The notes under the pieces were generated by a model. That model worked only from the letters and a program-made list of their open reading frames with translations. It made no database searches and had not been told where the DNA came from. DNA of 64,000 nucleotides from Alkalihalobacillus sp047302405 (GTDB lineage: Bacteria > Bacillota > Bacilli > Bacillales > Bacillaceae_D), in NCBI RefSeq assembly GCF_047302405.1, contig NZ_CP154853.1:2170001-2234000 (forward strand), in the 5' to 3' direction. Shown piece by piece: positions 8,191 to 15,687 of this stretch (position 1 is the first letter of the stretch; each line of letters opens with the position of its first letter). The position numbers and the translations under genes were made by a program.

Positions 8191-9594
8191 TCATTTTAAC
8201 ATCGAGATCGTTATCTCATTTTCCATTAAGGCAATTTGCGTTTTAGGGTAAGATGAGGATAATTTACGACGATATTTACCAAAATGAACATTTACATTAG
8301 GATAAATCATTCTCTCACATTTTATATACCCCAAAATTTGACCTTGAACACTCCCTCTTAATTCTAACAAATTTTCCTCTAATTGGTCACGTTTTGTGAT
8401 AGACTCTTTTAAATAATGCAAAACCTTAAGTTTATGAAGTTTCTCTTTCCCTTGTAAAGCACCAGATCTTTTTTCTTTTTCCACTAGTATTTTGAGCAAC
8501 TTGGAGGACTTATTAATATTTTCATTCGTTTCTTTTAGGAACATTTCCATTTCCTTTTGTTGGTTAACAGCCTTTTCAGACGGACCAACATAAAGCTCTG
8601 TTTTGGTATGCATCGCATTTCCGAATTCATTTGCATGGATCTTAAAGCCAGCTGATATACTTCCTCCCACGATGTTGCCTTTCCCCTTTATACAAACGAT
8701 TTCCGAAAAAGCGTAACAATAACTATGTAAAATCGATTGAGTGACATAAATCGAATCCTCAACTTCAATATTTCCTTCATTAATAAAAGTCGTGTGGAGA
8801 GAACCTTTAGCTTTGATTTGACTTTTTTTCTGGCCAACAATACCGGCTCCGACATAAATCGAACCTCCCGCGTCCAGTTCTGCTCCTTCCACAGTACCAG
8901 AAATTCTAATATCTCCACCGGCCGTAATTTTAAAACCAGTTGGGACGCTACCGCGAATGTGGACGTTTCCAATAAAATTAATATTTCCCGTTTTAGTCCC
9001 AACATCTCCTTTCACTTCATAAACCGGGTAAACATGAACGGTTTTTTTAGTAAAGGAGACTTGTCCATTTACGATCGAAAAAAGGGTTTGAGTGTTCTCG
9101 TCTAGTCTCGTATTCTTGCCTGTTCTAAGCTGAAAATCCTTGCCACGTTTCGCTTCGACGTTATTCCCATAAACATCTAGCCCATCCATCCCTTTTGTAG
9201 CAGCGATTTTCTGAGCTAATTTGGCTCCGGCTTCAACAGCAGGAATTTCAAGAACATCTTTTAAATCAACCGTATGCACATCTTGATTGATATCTACTAG
9301 CTGTTCTTTTTTTGTGTTCAAAAATAAAGACAAGTAGGCATCTTTTCCGTTAGTCGGTTCTTGACCTTTTGCAATTAACTTTGGTTCAAAATCGTTCATT
9401 TGATTTTCAATGACGTTTTTGATCACTTGCCTATCTATACCGTATTGAATTCCTTTTTCCAATAAAAAATGATTTAAATTTTCTTCATTTACCGTTTCAC
9501 TATTACCAATAGGTTCTTTTTGATGGAGATAGACTTCCATTTTATTTCGATTAATTTGAAGTGAAAAATAAGGTTCCAAGGCGTGCAATGACAT
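8191..9594 (-). CDS. DUF342 / FapA-family protein
   Basis: About 467 residues. An N-terminal region with a helical start is followed by a long beta-helical repeat (about residues 175-310, GNVHIRGSVPTGFKITAGGDIRISGTV and similar glycine-rich turns) and a C-terminal coiled coil. This is the FapA/DUF342 architecture, often found beside sigD in Bacillaceae; its biochemical role is not established. The start is ATG 9592-9594 after GAGGAG; an in-frame TTG one codon earlier is possible. The element at 9648-10636 is inserted only 53 bp upstream, cutting it off from sigD. Confidence 0.8.
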   Translation of the reverse strand: MSLHALEPYFSLQINRNKMEVYLHQKEPIGNSETVNEENLNHFLLEKGIQYGIDRQVIKNVIENQMNDFEPKLIAKGQEPTNGKDAYLSLFLNTKKEQLVDINQDVHTVDLKDVLEIPAVEAGAKLAQKIAATKGMDGLDVYGNNVEAKRGKDFQLRTGKNTRLDENTQTLFSIVNGQVSFTKKTVHVYPVYEVKGDVGTKTGNINFIGNVHIRGSVPTGFKITAGGDIRISGTVEGAELDAGGSIYVGAGIVGQKKSQIKAKGSLHTTFINEGNIEVEDSIYVTQSILHSYCYAFSEIVCIKGKGNIVGGSISAGFKIHANEFGNAMHTKTELYVGPSEKAVNQQKEMEMFLKETNENINKSSKLLKILVEKEKRSGALQGKEKLHKLKVLHYLKESITKRDQLEENLLELRGSVQGQILGYIKCERMIYPNVNVHFGKYRRKLSSSYPKTQIALMENEITISMLK

Positions 9595-9897
9595 CAACTC
9601 CTCTATCGACTATTCGAGATGTTTTAGAAAATTTTCATTTTTAAATAACTCAACTTTCGCATCGAGAAAATCCGTTCAACGAGTTGGCAGAGCGAAAGGG
9701 AAGCTCTTAAACAAATGCCCTTGACACGTTTAAAAAGCGAGAACGTACTATCACACAAAACGGATAAACTGTGCATCAAGAAAAAATTGCACAGTAAGAA
9801 AAAAAATAATAGGCCCTCCGGCGGTCGCTACCAAACAGACACCAGACATGGGAGTGATTTATGATCTACTTGTTTCATGCCCTCCGGCGATCGCTCC

Positions 9898-10006
9898 CAA
9901 ACAGACACTCCGCGTCCTGCCGGAACCTCATGAGCCTCCTCAGCGTTTCACGCTTGCGGGGTCTCATTGGACGGTTTATTCCGGCGGGAGTCTCCGTGTC
10001 TGTTTG
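9898..10006 (+). repeat. GC-rich hairpin-forming unit A (element copy 1)
   Basis: A 109-bp unit bounded by 11-bp arms CAAACAGACAC and GTGTCTGTTTG. The interior holds CCGCGTCC, GAGCCTCCTC, GCGGGGTCT and GGTTTATTCC blocks shared with unit B. A partial duplicate of the left arm with its flank is at about 9815-9850. The GC content is far above that of the neighbouring genes. I recall this motif as widely dispersed in Bacillaceae genomes. Confidence 0.8.
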
Positions 10007-10350
10007 TCCGCTAGATCATGGAATCGAATCTAGGTTCGGTTTTCTCATTGAATAAAAAAACAGTCATGACTTCAAAGGACATTAGCTTGAGAATGATTTT
10101 TTCTCCTTCAATGATTAATTCCGTTACAGTTGTAAACAAATCAGTGTGGATGCTCTGTACGTTAGCTAGATGATCGAGCTTGTTTCGATTTGAATCATAT
10201 CTTTTCATGACGGCAGACTTAGGAAAAAAATAGGTGGCAACTCCCTATTTAGTTCCATAACCAACAAAGTGAAAAAGAAGGTTCTTCTGCGTTAGAAATA
10301 GCTGATTGAGAATGGCCCTATCATCAAGCATCTCCCCTACACTTAGCGGA

Positions 10351-10457
10351 CAAAACCATACGGAGACTCCCGCGGGAATAAACCGTGGAGCGAGACCCCG
10401 CAAGGCTTGCCGAGGAGGCTCGCCAGGTTCTCGGCAAGGACGCGGAGTATGGTTTTG
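10351..10457 (-). repeat. GC-rich hairpin-forming unit B (element copy 1)
   Basis: A 107-bp unit bounded by CAAAACCATAC and GTATGGTTTTG. It has the same internal blocks as unit A but runs in the opposite direction, so units A and B form an imperfect long inverted repeat. An inner perfect hairpin is formed by CTTGCCGAG (10406-10414) and CTCGGCAAG (10430-10438); the second arm differs in element copy 2. Confidence 0.8.
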
Positions 10458-10682
10458 GTAGCGACAGCCGGAGGAGCCTCATTTTAGTGAACAGTTTCCT
10501 TCAACAGCCTACGAAGAGATGTGTTCAGACTGTCAATGATTGAACCGTTCATGTAAAGTCAATTTGAGTCTTGTATCGACCTAAAGTCAAACTCTATCAA
10601 CGGTTAAGGATCAATTATACGCTGCGAAAGTTGAGTAAATAATTAATGTCAATATGAATCCGAGAATGCTAAAGCAATAGAT

Positions 10683-11456
10683 TTAATGATCATGCTGCTG
10701 TCTTTTGAAAGCTTGTTTTAATCTAAAAATGGCTTTCGAATGAATTTGAGATATTCTTGATGTCGATAACTCCATAATTTGACCAATTTCCGTTAAAGTC
10801 AGCCCTTCATAATAAAACAAACTTATGACTAATTGTTCTTTTTCTGTTAATTTTTTGATTAATAGAACCAATTCACTTTTCGTAAAGTCAGCCATTAATG
10901 TCTGTTCTGGCGTTAAGGTCTTTTCATCAACAATCGTCGACATAAATGTATCTGATTTATCTTGTTCCTTTGTAAATTCATCAATCGACAACATGTTTGC
11001 CGTGAATTGTTCCATTAAAATTTGAGTCACTTCATCAACAGACATTTCTAAATGGGACGCTACTTCCTCTGCTGTCACATTTCGACCATATAATTGTTCC
11101 AACTTTTCTGTTGTTCCCTCTACTTTTTTTACTTTTTCACGCATCGAGCGTGGTAACCAATCGGCTTTTCGTAAACCATCTAAAATCGCCCCACGAATGC
11201 GAAAAGAAGCATACGTATCAAACTTCAAATCCCGTTCAGGGTTAAATTTTTCTAAGGCATCAAACAAACCAAAATGGCCATGGCTATATAAATCATCCCG
11301 GTTAACATTTTTAGGCAACCCAACGGCAATGCGTTGAACATGATACTGAACGAGTGGCAAGTGTAATCTGACAAGGTCGTCACAGGCATCTCGGTCTTTA
11401 TTTTTTAACCATTGTTCCCATAGTTTTTTATCGTCCTCTATGATTAATTGAGCCAT
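10683..11456 (-). CDS. sigD: RNA polymerase sigma-28 factor SigD/FliA
   Basis: Directs transcription of late flagellar, chemotaxis and autolysin genes; its activity is normally held by FlgM. The 257-residue protein has region 2 (DDLYSHGHFGLFDALEKFNPERDLKFDTYASFRIRGAILDGLRKADWLPR), region 3 and region 4 with a helix-turn-helix (LTLTEIGQIMELSTSRISQIHSKA). The ATG start has GGAGAGAT upstream. In B. subtilis sigD is near the end of the fla/che operon, as here; the inserted element begins 46 bp beyond its stop. Confidence 0.97.
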   Translation of the reverse strand: MAQLIIEDDKKLWEQWLKNKDRDACDDLVRLHLPLVQYHVQRIAVGLPKNVNRDDLYSHGHFGLFDALEKFNPERDLKFDTYASFRIRGAILDGLRKADWLPRSMREKVKKVEGTTEKLEQLYGRNVTAEEVASHLEMSVDEVTQILMEQFTANMLSIDEFTKEQDKSDTFMSTIVDEKTLTPEQTLMADFTKSELVLLIKKLTEKEQLVISLFYYEGLTLTEIGQIMELSTSRISQIHSKAIFRLKQAFKRQQHDH

Positions 11457-11485
11457 TTATATCTCTCCTTCGTATCATTATCCGT

Positions 11486-11974
11486 TTAAATTTCTTTTGT
11501 TCCAGCGTGTACGGTTCGAATGTGCAATCTTTTAGTTGTTGGGTTAAACTCAATCGTTCTCCCGCTTTTTCCCCCAACATCTTCTGCCTTTATCGGAATT
11601 TGATATTCGGCAAGAATTCTCTTAACAGCTTCGACATTTCTAGGTCCAATTCGCATCATGTCTACCCCTTGAGTAAAAGTAAACATTTGTGCACCTCCAG
11701 CAATTTTCGCGTACATCTGATTTACCTTGGCTCCAAGCTTAACCATTTGTTCGATTAAATCACTAATGGCCGTATCCGCGTATTTAGCTCGATTTTGCGA
11801 ATGACTTGTAGCTTGAGTAGAATCTGGGAGCATAATATGGGCCATCCCAGCCACAAGCGTTCGTTCATCATATAAGACAACCCCTACACAGGAACCAAGA
11901 CCTAATGTACGAATCGTTTTTGGAGGTTCAACCGTGTTATAATCAGCCATTCCGACTTTCGTTACATTATTCAT
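11486..11974 (-). CDS. cheD: Chemoreceptor glutamine deamidase CheD
   Basis: Deamidates specific glutamines on chemoreceptors and stimulates CheC phosphatase. 162 residues; the catalytic Cys lies in GLGSCVGVVLYD (near residue 29) and the His in AGMAHIMLP. It overlaps the end of cheC by 8 bp, indicating translational coupling. Confidence 0.96.
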   Translation of the reverse strand: MNNVTKVGMADYNTVEPPKTIRTLGLGSCVGVVLYDERTLVAGMAHIMLPDSTQATSHSQNRAKYADTAISDLIEQMVKLGAKVNQMYAKIAGGAQMFTFTQGVDMMRIGPRNVEAVKRILAEYQIPIKAEDVGGKSGRTIEFNPTTKRLHIRTVHAGTKEI

Positions 11975-12605
11975 GAATGGACACTCCTAATGAACGAAAG
12001 ATCACTTCAAAAGACAACGGATCTGGAATGAAGAAAAATTGCCCATTAATAGGCTGCTGCTTATTTTTTACATCGACCATATCGGTTTCTATTAAGATCG
12101 CATAATCGGAAACCTCTGATACCGTTAATACCCCGTAATGTACAATCGCTCCCGCCATATCAACACTCACTTGAGGGACTGTAGGAAATAAACTGAGGTT
12201 CGTAAAATCAGAAAAGGCAGATAAATAAGAACCAGCAAGGATATTTCCTAATTCATGCAAGGCCGAAATGCCCATTTCCTCGATTTCATTTTCCCCCATT
12301 AAATGAAAAGGTTTGTGGATAAGCTTTGTCACAAATCTCTCAGCATCTAATATACTCGTTAAAAAAAACATGCTTCCAGACGCATCTCCGGCAAACCTCA
12401 AAAAGATCGCCACGACTTCCGTCTCCGCCCCACCAACGGTTTCCGGTAAATCTTGAAAGGAGACGAGGCGGACGGCAGGAACATTCATTTCAATTTTTGT
12501 ATCGATTAGTTTTGATAATGCGGTCGCAGCATGTGCTGCACCTATATTTCCAACTTCTTTTAAAATATCAAAATGATGAGAACGTAACGAATCTAAAAAG
12601 GTCAT
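11967..12605 (-). CDS. cheC: CheY-P phosphatase CheC
   Basis: Dephosphorylates CheY-P and interacts with CheD in the Bacillus adaptation system. 212 residues with two CheC active-site helices: EVGNIGAAHAATALSKL (about 16-32) and EMGISALHELGNILAGS (about 110-126). It starts 3 nt after the cheB stop codon, with its ribosome site AGGAG inside the cheB end. In B. subtilis cheA and cheW lie between cheB and cheC, and here they do not. Confidence 0.95.
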   Translation of the reverse strand: MTFLDSLRSHHFDILKEVGNIGAAHAATALSKLIDTKIEMNVPAVRLVSFQDLPETVGGAETEVVAIFLRFAGDASGSMFFLTSILDAERFVTKLIHKPFHLMGENEIEEMGISALHELGNILAGSYLSAFSDFTNLSLFPTVPQVSVDMAGAIVHYGVLTVSEVSDYAILIETDMVDVKNKQQPINGQFFFIPDPLSFEVIFRSLGVSIHE

Positions 12606-12608
12606 CTT

Positions 12609-13682
12609 TTAAACTCCTTTTCTTTCAACAAAATGAATAATTTCATCTGAGACTTGCTCTAAATCAATAACTTTATCAATAAGCTTCGATTTAATAGCGA
12701 CTTTTGGCATTCCAAACACAACACATGTTTTTTCTGACTCTGCTAGAGCGTAGACTGAATGAGTTTTTTTCAAACCATAAAGCCCGTCTGTACCGTCTGC
12801 TCCCATCCCTGTTAAAATAATAGCCAAAACTTGTAATTTTGCTATTTTTGCGACCGAATGAAACAAACAGTCAACAGCTGGTCTTAACCCTCGAATGGGT
12901 TCTTCTTTTGTTAAATCAGCATATAGATCTCCATTTATTCTTTTTATTTCTAAATGTGAGTCGCCTGGAGCAATATAAGCGATACCAGCCTCTATTCTCT
13001 CTCCTTGTTCTGCTTCTTTAACCTCAATTTCTGATAAAGAATTTAATCGGTTTGCTAAAGATTTTGTAAATCCTGCCGGCATATGCTGGACAACAAGAAT
13101 CGGGTAAGGGTAGTTTTTGGGAAGGGCTGGGAGCACCTCCTTTAACGCCTTTGGTCCTCCTGTTGATGTCCCGATTAGAACCAACTTATTTACAGGCTTG
13201 CCTTCCAAAGAATAGGTGACTTTTTTAGGTTTCATTTTGATTGTCTCAATAGACGGATCCCTTAGGTTCCTTACCTTTGCTGCACATTTTACTTTCTCTC
13301 GAAGTTCGGCTTCAATTTTTTTTAAATCTAACGAAATAGGACCAGGTGTTTTGGCGACAAAATCTACGGCCCCATACTCCATCGCAAGCAACGTATTTTC
13401 CGCACCTTCGCTCGTTGTGCTACTTAACATAATAATCGGACAAGGATTCGTTTTCATGATCTGTTTTAAAGTTTCGAGCCCGTTCATAACAGGCATTTCC
13501 ACATCAAGTGTCACCACATCTGGCTTCAATTGTTCTCTTTTCGCAAGAGCCTCTTGACCATTTTTAGCTGTACCAATTACGTTTATTTGCGGATCAGCAT
13601 TTAACATTTCACTTATGAGCCTTCTCATAAAAGCAGAATCATCAACAACTAAAACGTTAATATTTCGAATCAATTGCACCAC
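12609..13682 (-). CDS. cheB: Chemotaxis response regulator protein-glutamate methylesterase CheB
   Basis: Removes methyl groups from chemoreceptors when phosphorylated by CheA. The N-terminal receiver domain (about 8-125) has the acidic pair in VVDDSAF and the phosphoacceptor in PDVVTLDVEMPVM. The C-terminal methylesterase domain has the Ser in IGTSTGGPKAL, the His in VVQHMPAGF and the Asp in LTGMGADGTDG. The start is probably GTG after AGGAAGT. It needs CheA, which is not encoded in this window. Confidence 0.96.
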   Translation of the reverse strand: MVQLIRNINVLVVDDSAFMRRLISEMLNADPQINVIGTAKNGQEALAKREQLKPDVVTLDVEMPVMNGLETLKQIMKTNPCPIIMLSSTTSEGAENTLLAMEYGAVDFVAKTPGPISLDLKKIEAELREKVKCAAKVRNLRDPSIETIKMKPKKVTYSLEGKPVNKLVLIGTSTGGPKALKEVLPALPKNYPYPILVVQHMPAGFTKSLANRLNSLSEIEVKEAEQGERIEAGIAYIAPGDSHLEIKRINGDLYADLTKEEPIRGLRPAVDCLFHSVAKIAKLQVLAIILTGMGADGTDGLYGLKKTHSVYALAESEKTCVVFGMPKVAIKSKLIDKVIDLEQVSDEIIHFVERKGV

Positions 13683-13697
13683 TTCCTACTTGTCATT

Positions 13698-14552
13698 TTA
13701 TTTTGCGATAAACCATGATTGAATTTTTTGGACAAATCCAACCGACTTAATGGTTGATTTATCTTTTCCCAAATAAGTAGCGACAATTTTTTTTAGAGAT
13801 TTACTAACCTTTGATTTTTGATCATATATTATAAAGGGGGTTTGGGCTTTAACGGCCTTACTTACCTGCGGATCATTAGGTAATTGACCAAGCATTTCAA
13901 TTTCTTTGTTGAGAAATCGTTTTGCTACTTGCTGCAAGTTGAAAGCCGTTTGCCTCCCTTCCTTTTCAGAATCTACTTTATTAACTAAGAGGTGAAGGGG
14001 TTTTTGTTGGTCTTTTGATGTCAAATATTTAATGATCGAATACGCATCTGTGACAGCTGTAGGCTCTGGTGTTGTCACAACAAACACTTCATCAGCTGCT
14101 AAAATAAACCCAAATGTCTCTTCGGTCAATCCCGCCCCTAAATCCAATAAAATGTAATCATTCGTCAAACTTAACTGTGTTAACTGTTCACTGAATTTCT
14201 GTAGCTTCGTTTCATTTAATTTCACTAGTTCTGACAGGCCCGTTCCACCTGCTATAAAGGTTAGGTGACCAGGCCCTTCTTCTTGAATATCCGAAATTAA
14301 TAAATCTCTTTCCAACATATCAACAATGCTATATTTAGCTGGTTTCCCAAGCAAAATTTCTAAATTGCCCATTCCGATATCTAAATCAATCACAGCCACT
14401 TTTAATTGTTGCTGAATGAGCGAGAGAGCAAAATTTAAGGATACATTCGACTTTCCAACGCCACCTTTCCCACTTATAACAGCTATCACTTTTGCATGAG
14501 ACTTTTGAGATTGTTGGACCATCATTCTTAATTTTTCTGCTTGATCAGTCAT
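13698..14552 (-). CDS. flhG: MinD/ParA-type flagellar number regulator FlhG (YlxH)
   Basis: Cytosolic P-loop ATPase that sets flagellar number and position together with FlhF. 284 residues; the deviant Walker A is ISGKGGVGKSNVSLNFA (about 26-42), with VIDLDIGMGNL and LLDLGAGL as the further nucleotide-binding motifs. A C-terminal amphipathic segment (KIQSWFIAK) could bind membrane, as in MinD relatives. It overlaps flhF by 8 bp. Confidence 0.94.
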   Translation of the reverse strand: MTDQAEKLRMMVQQSQKSHAKVIAVISGKGGVGKSNVSLNFALSLIQQQLKVAVIDLDIGMGNLEILLGKPAKYSIVDMLERDLLISDIQEEGPGHLTFIAGGTGLSELVKLNETKLQKFSEQLTQLSLTNDYILLDLGAGLTEETFGFILAADEVFVVTTPEPTAVTDAYSIIKYLTSKDQQKPLHLLVNKVDSEKEGRQTAFNLQQVAKRFLNKEIEMLGQLPNDPQVSKAVKAQTPFIIYDQKSKVSKSLKKIVATYLGKDKSTIKSVGFVQKIQSWFIAK

Positions 14553-15687
14553 GCTCGGTACCTCTTAATACTTGCTCAACGATAAATGAAGCCGTCGGAG
14601 TAAATAAATCATCTGGCACGTTTTGACCATTACTTATATAGGCAATGCCTAACTTTTTTTCAAGTGGAATATTCAATAAAGCTCCTAGAGATGTCGTTTC
14701 ATCTAATTTTGTAAAAATAACTTGTTCCATTTGAACTAATGAAAACTGCTCGATGATTTTTTTCATATCTTCGTATTTAGAGGTTAATGAAAGAACAAGA
14801 CAAGTAGTTGCTTCGGCTTGAAAGTCAATAACCTTTGATAATTCTTCGACATACGCTTTGTCCGTAAAATTTCGACCAGCCGAATCGATCATAATCAAAT
14901 CATACTCTTTAAATCTTTCTTTTGCTTTTTGTAAATCGTCAATCGTATAAGCAACTTCTAAAGGTAGCTCTAATATTTTTGCATAGGTTTTTAATTGTTC
15001 AACAGCAGCAATTCGATACGTATCAGTCGTAATTAAAGCAACTTTTAATTGTTTTTTTAACGTCGCTTCTGCTGCCAATTTAGCAATCGTTGTCGTTTTG
15101 CCAACACCGGTAGGCCCAACGAGCTGTAAAACTTGTTTATTGAATGGTATCGCTTCTATTGGATACGACTGTAATTCGTTAAGTAATAACCCTTTTAACT
15201 GCTCTCTCCACTTTTCTTTTTTATGCAAAGAGGATGATTGATCGACTGTTATCACATATTGTTCCATCAGCTTTTTCATTAGTCTGTAACGAATGGAATC
15301 TGACACACCATGTGTGATGAGCTCTTTTGAGAGTTCATCAATACCGTCTGGATATTCACTTGCTTTATAACCGGATGACATCTGTTCAATCATTTCTTTT
15401 ATCGCGCTAATTTCCTCGCTGATGGCACCCGTTGTTTCTTTTTTGAGTGGAACAATTGGTTGTGTTTCTTCTTGTTTCACCGGTACCTCTAAAGTTGGCT
15501 TTCTTTTTTGCGGTGGTTTCGGGTCAATTGCAGCAATGACCTCGAATTTTCTTTTTGTAAAAAAACCTAAAAACCCTCCGGTCTCGACTTCTTTCGAATG
15601 TAATATAACCGCATCATGCCCTAACTCCGCTTGTATCTGATCCCTTGCTTCAGCCATCGACGTGACCATGTATTTTTTTACTTTCAT
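14545..15687 (-). CDS. flhF: Flagellar SRP-type GTPase FlhF
   Basis: SIMIBI GTPase that recruits early flagellar components to the membrane. 380 residues. The N-terminal basic region is followed by the NG domain with G1 GPTGVGKTTTIAKLA (about 190-204), TTDTYRIAAVEQLKTYAKIL, G3 DSAGRN and G4 TKLDE. It overlaps flhA by 4 bp and flhG by 8 bp, so translation is coupled. Confidence 0.96.
   Translation of the reverse strand: MKVKKYMVTSMAEARDQIQAELGHDAVILHSKEVETGGFLGFFTKRKFEVIAAIDPKPPQKRKPTLEVPVKQEETQPIVPLKKETTGAISEEISAIKEMIEQMSSGYKASEYPDGIDELSKELITHGVSDSIRYRLMKKLMEQYVITVDQSSSLHKKEKWREQLKGLLLNELQSYPIEAIPFNKQVLQLVGPTGVGKTTTIAKLAAEATLKKQLKVALITTDTYRIAAVEQLKTYAKILELPLEVAYTIDDLQKAKERFKEYDLIMIDSAGRNFTDKAYVEELSKVIDFQAEATTCLVLSLTSKYEDMKKIIEQFSLVQMEQVIFTKLDETTSLGALLNIPLEKKLGIAYISNGQNVPDDLFTPTASFIVEQVLRGTEHD

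Larger units (their letters stand above)
9648..10636 (-). mobile_element. Non-autonomous transposon-like element, copy 1 (989 bp)
   Basis: The ends are ACTCAACTTTCGCA and its exact inverse complement, flanked by the 5-bp direct repeat AAATA (9643-9647 and 10637-10641). This is the signature of transposition with a 5-bp target duplication. No transposase is encoded. Inside are two GC-rich units in inverted orientation (9898-10006 and 10351-10457), a partial third near 9815-9850, and a 65-codon ORF on the minus strand (10011-10208) that is conserved in copy 2 but has no ribosome site. A second copy lies inverted at 55902-56888, about 97 percent identical by eye. It sits inside the fla/che operon between sigD and the DUF342 gene. 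The family of the parent element is not recognised. Confidence 0.88.

Noticed and set aside
9600..10680. Element copy 1 as a complete insertion sequence with transposase
   Set aside because: No ORF longer than about 65 codons exists inside and no DDE or HUH motif is seen, so it is called non-autonomous.
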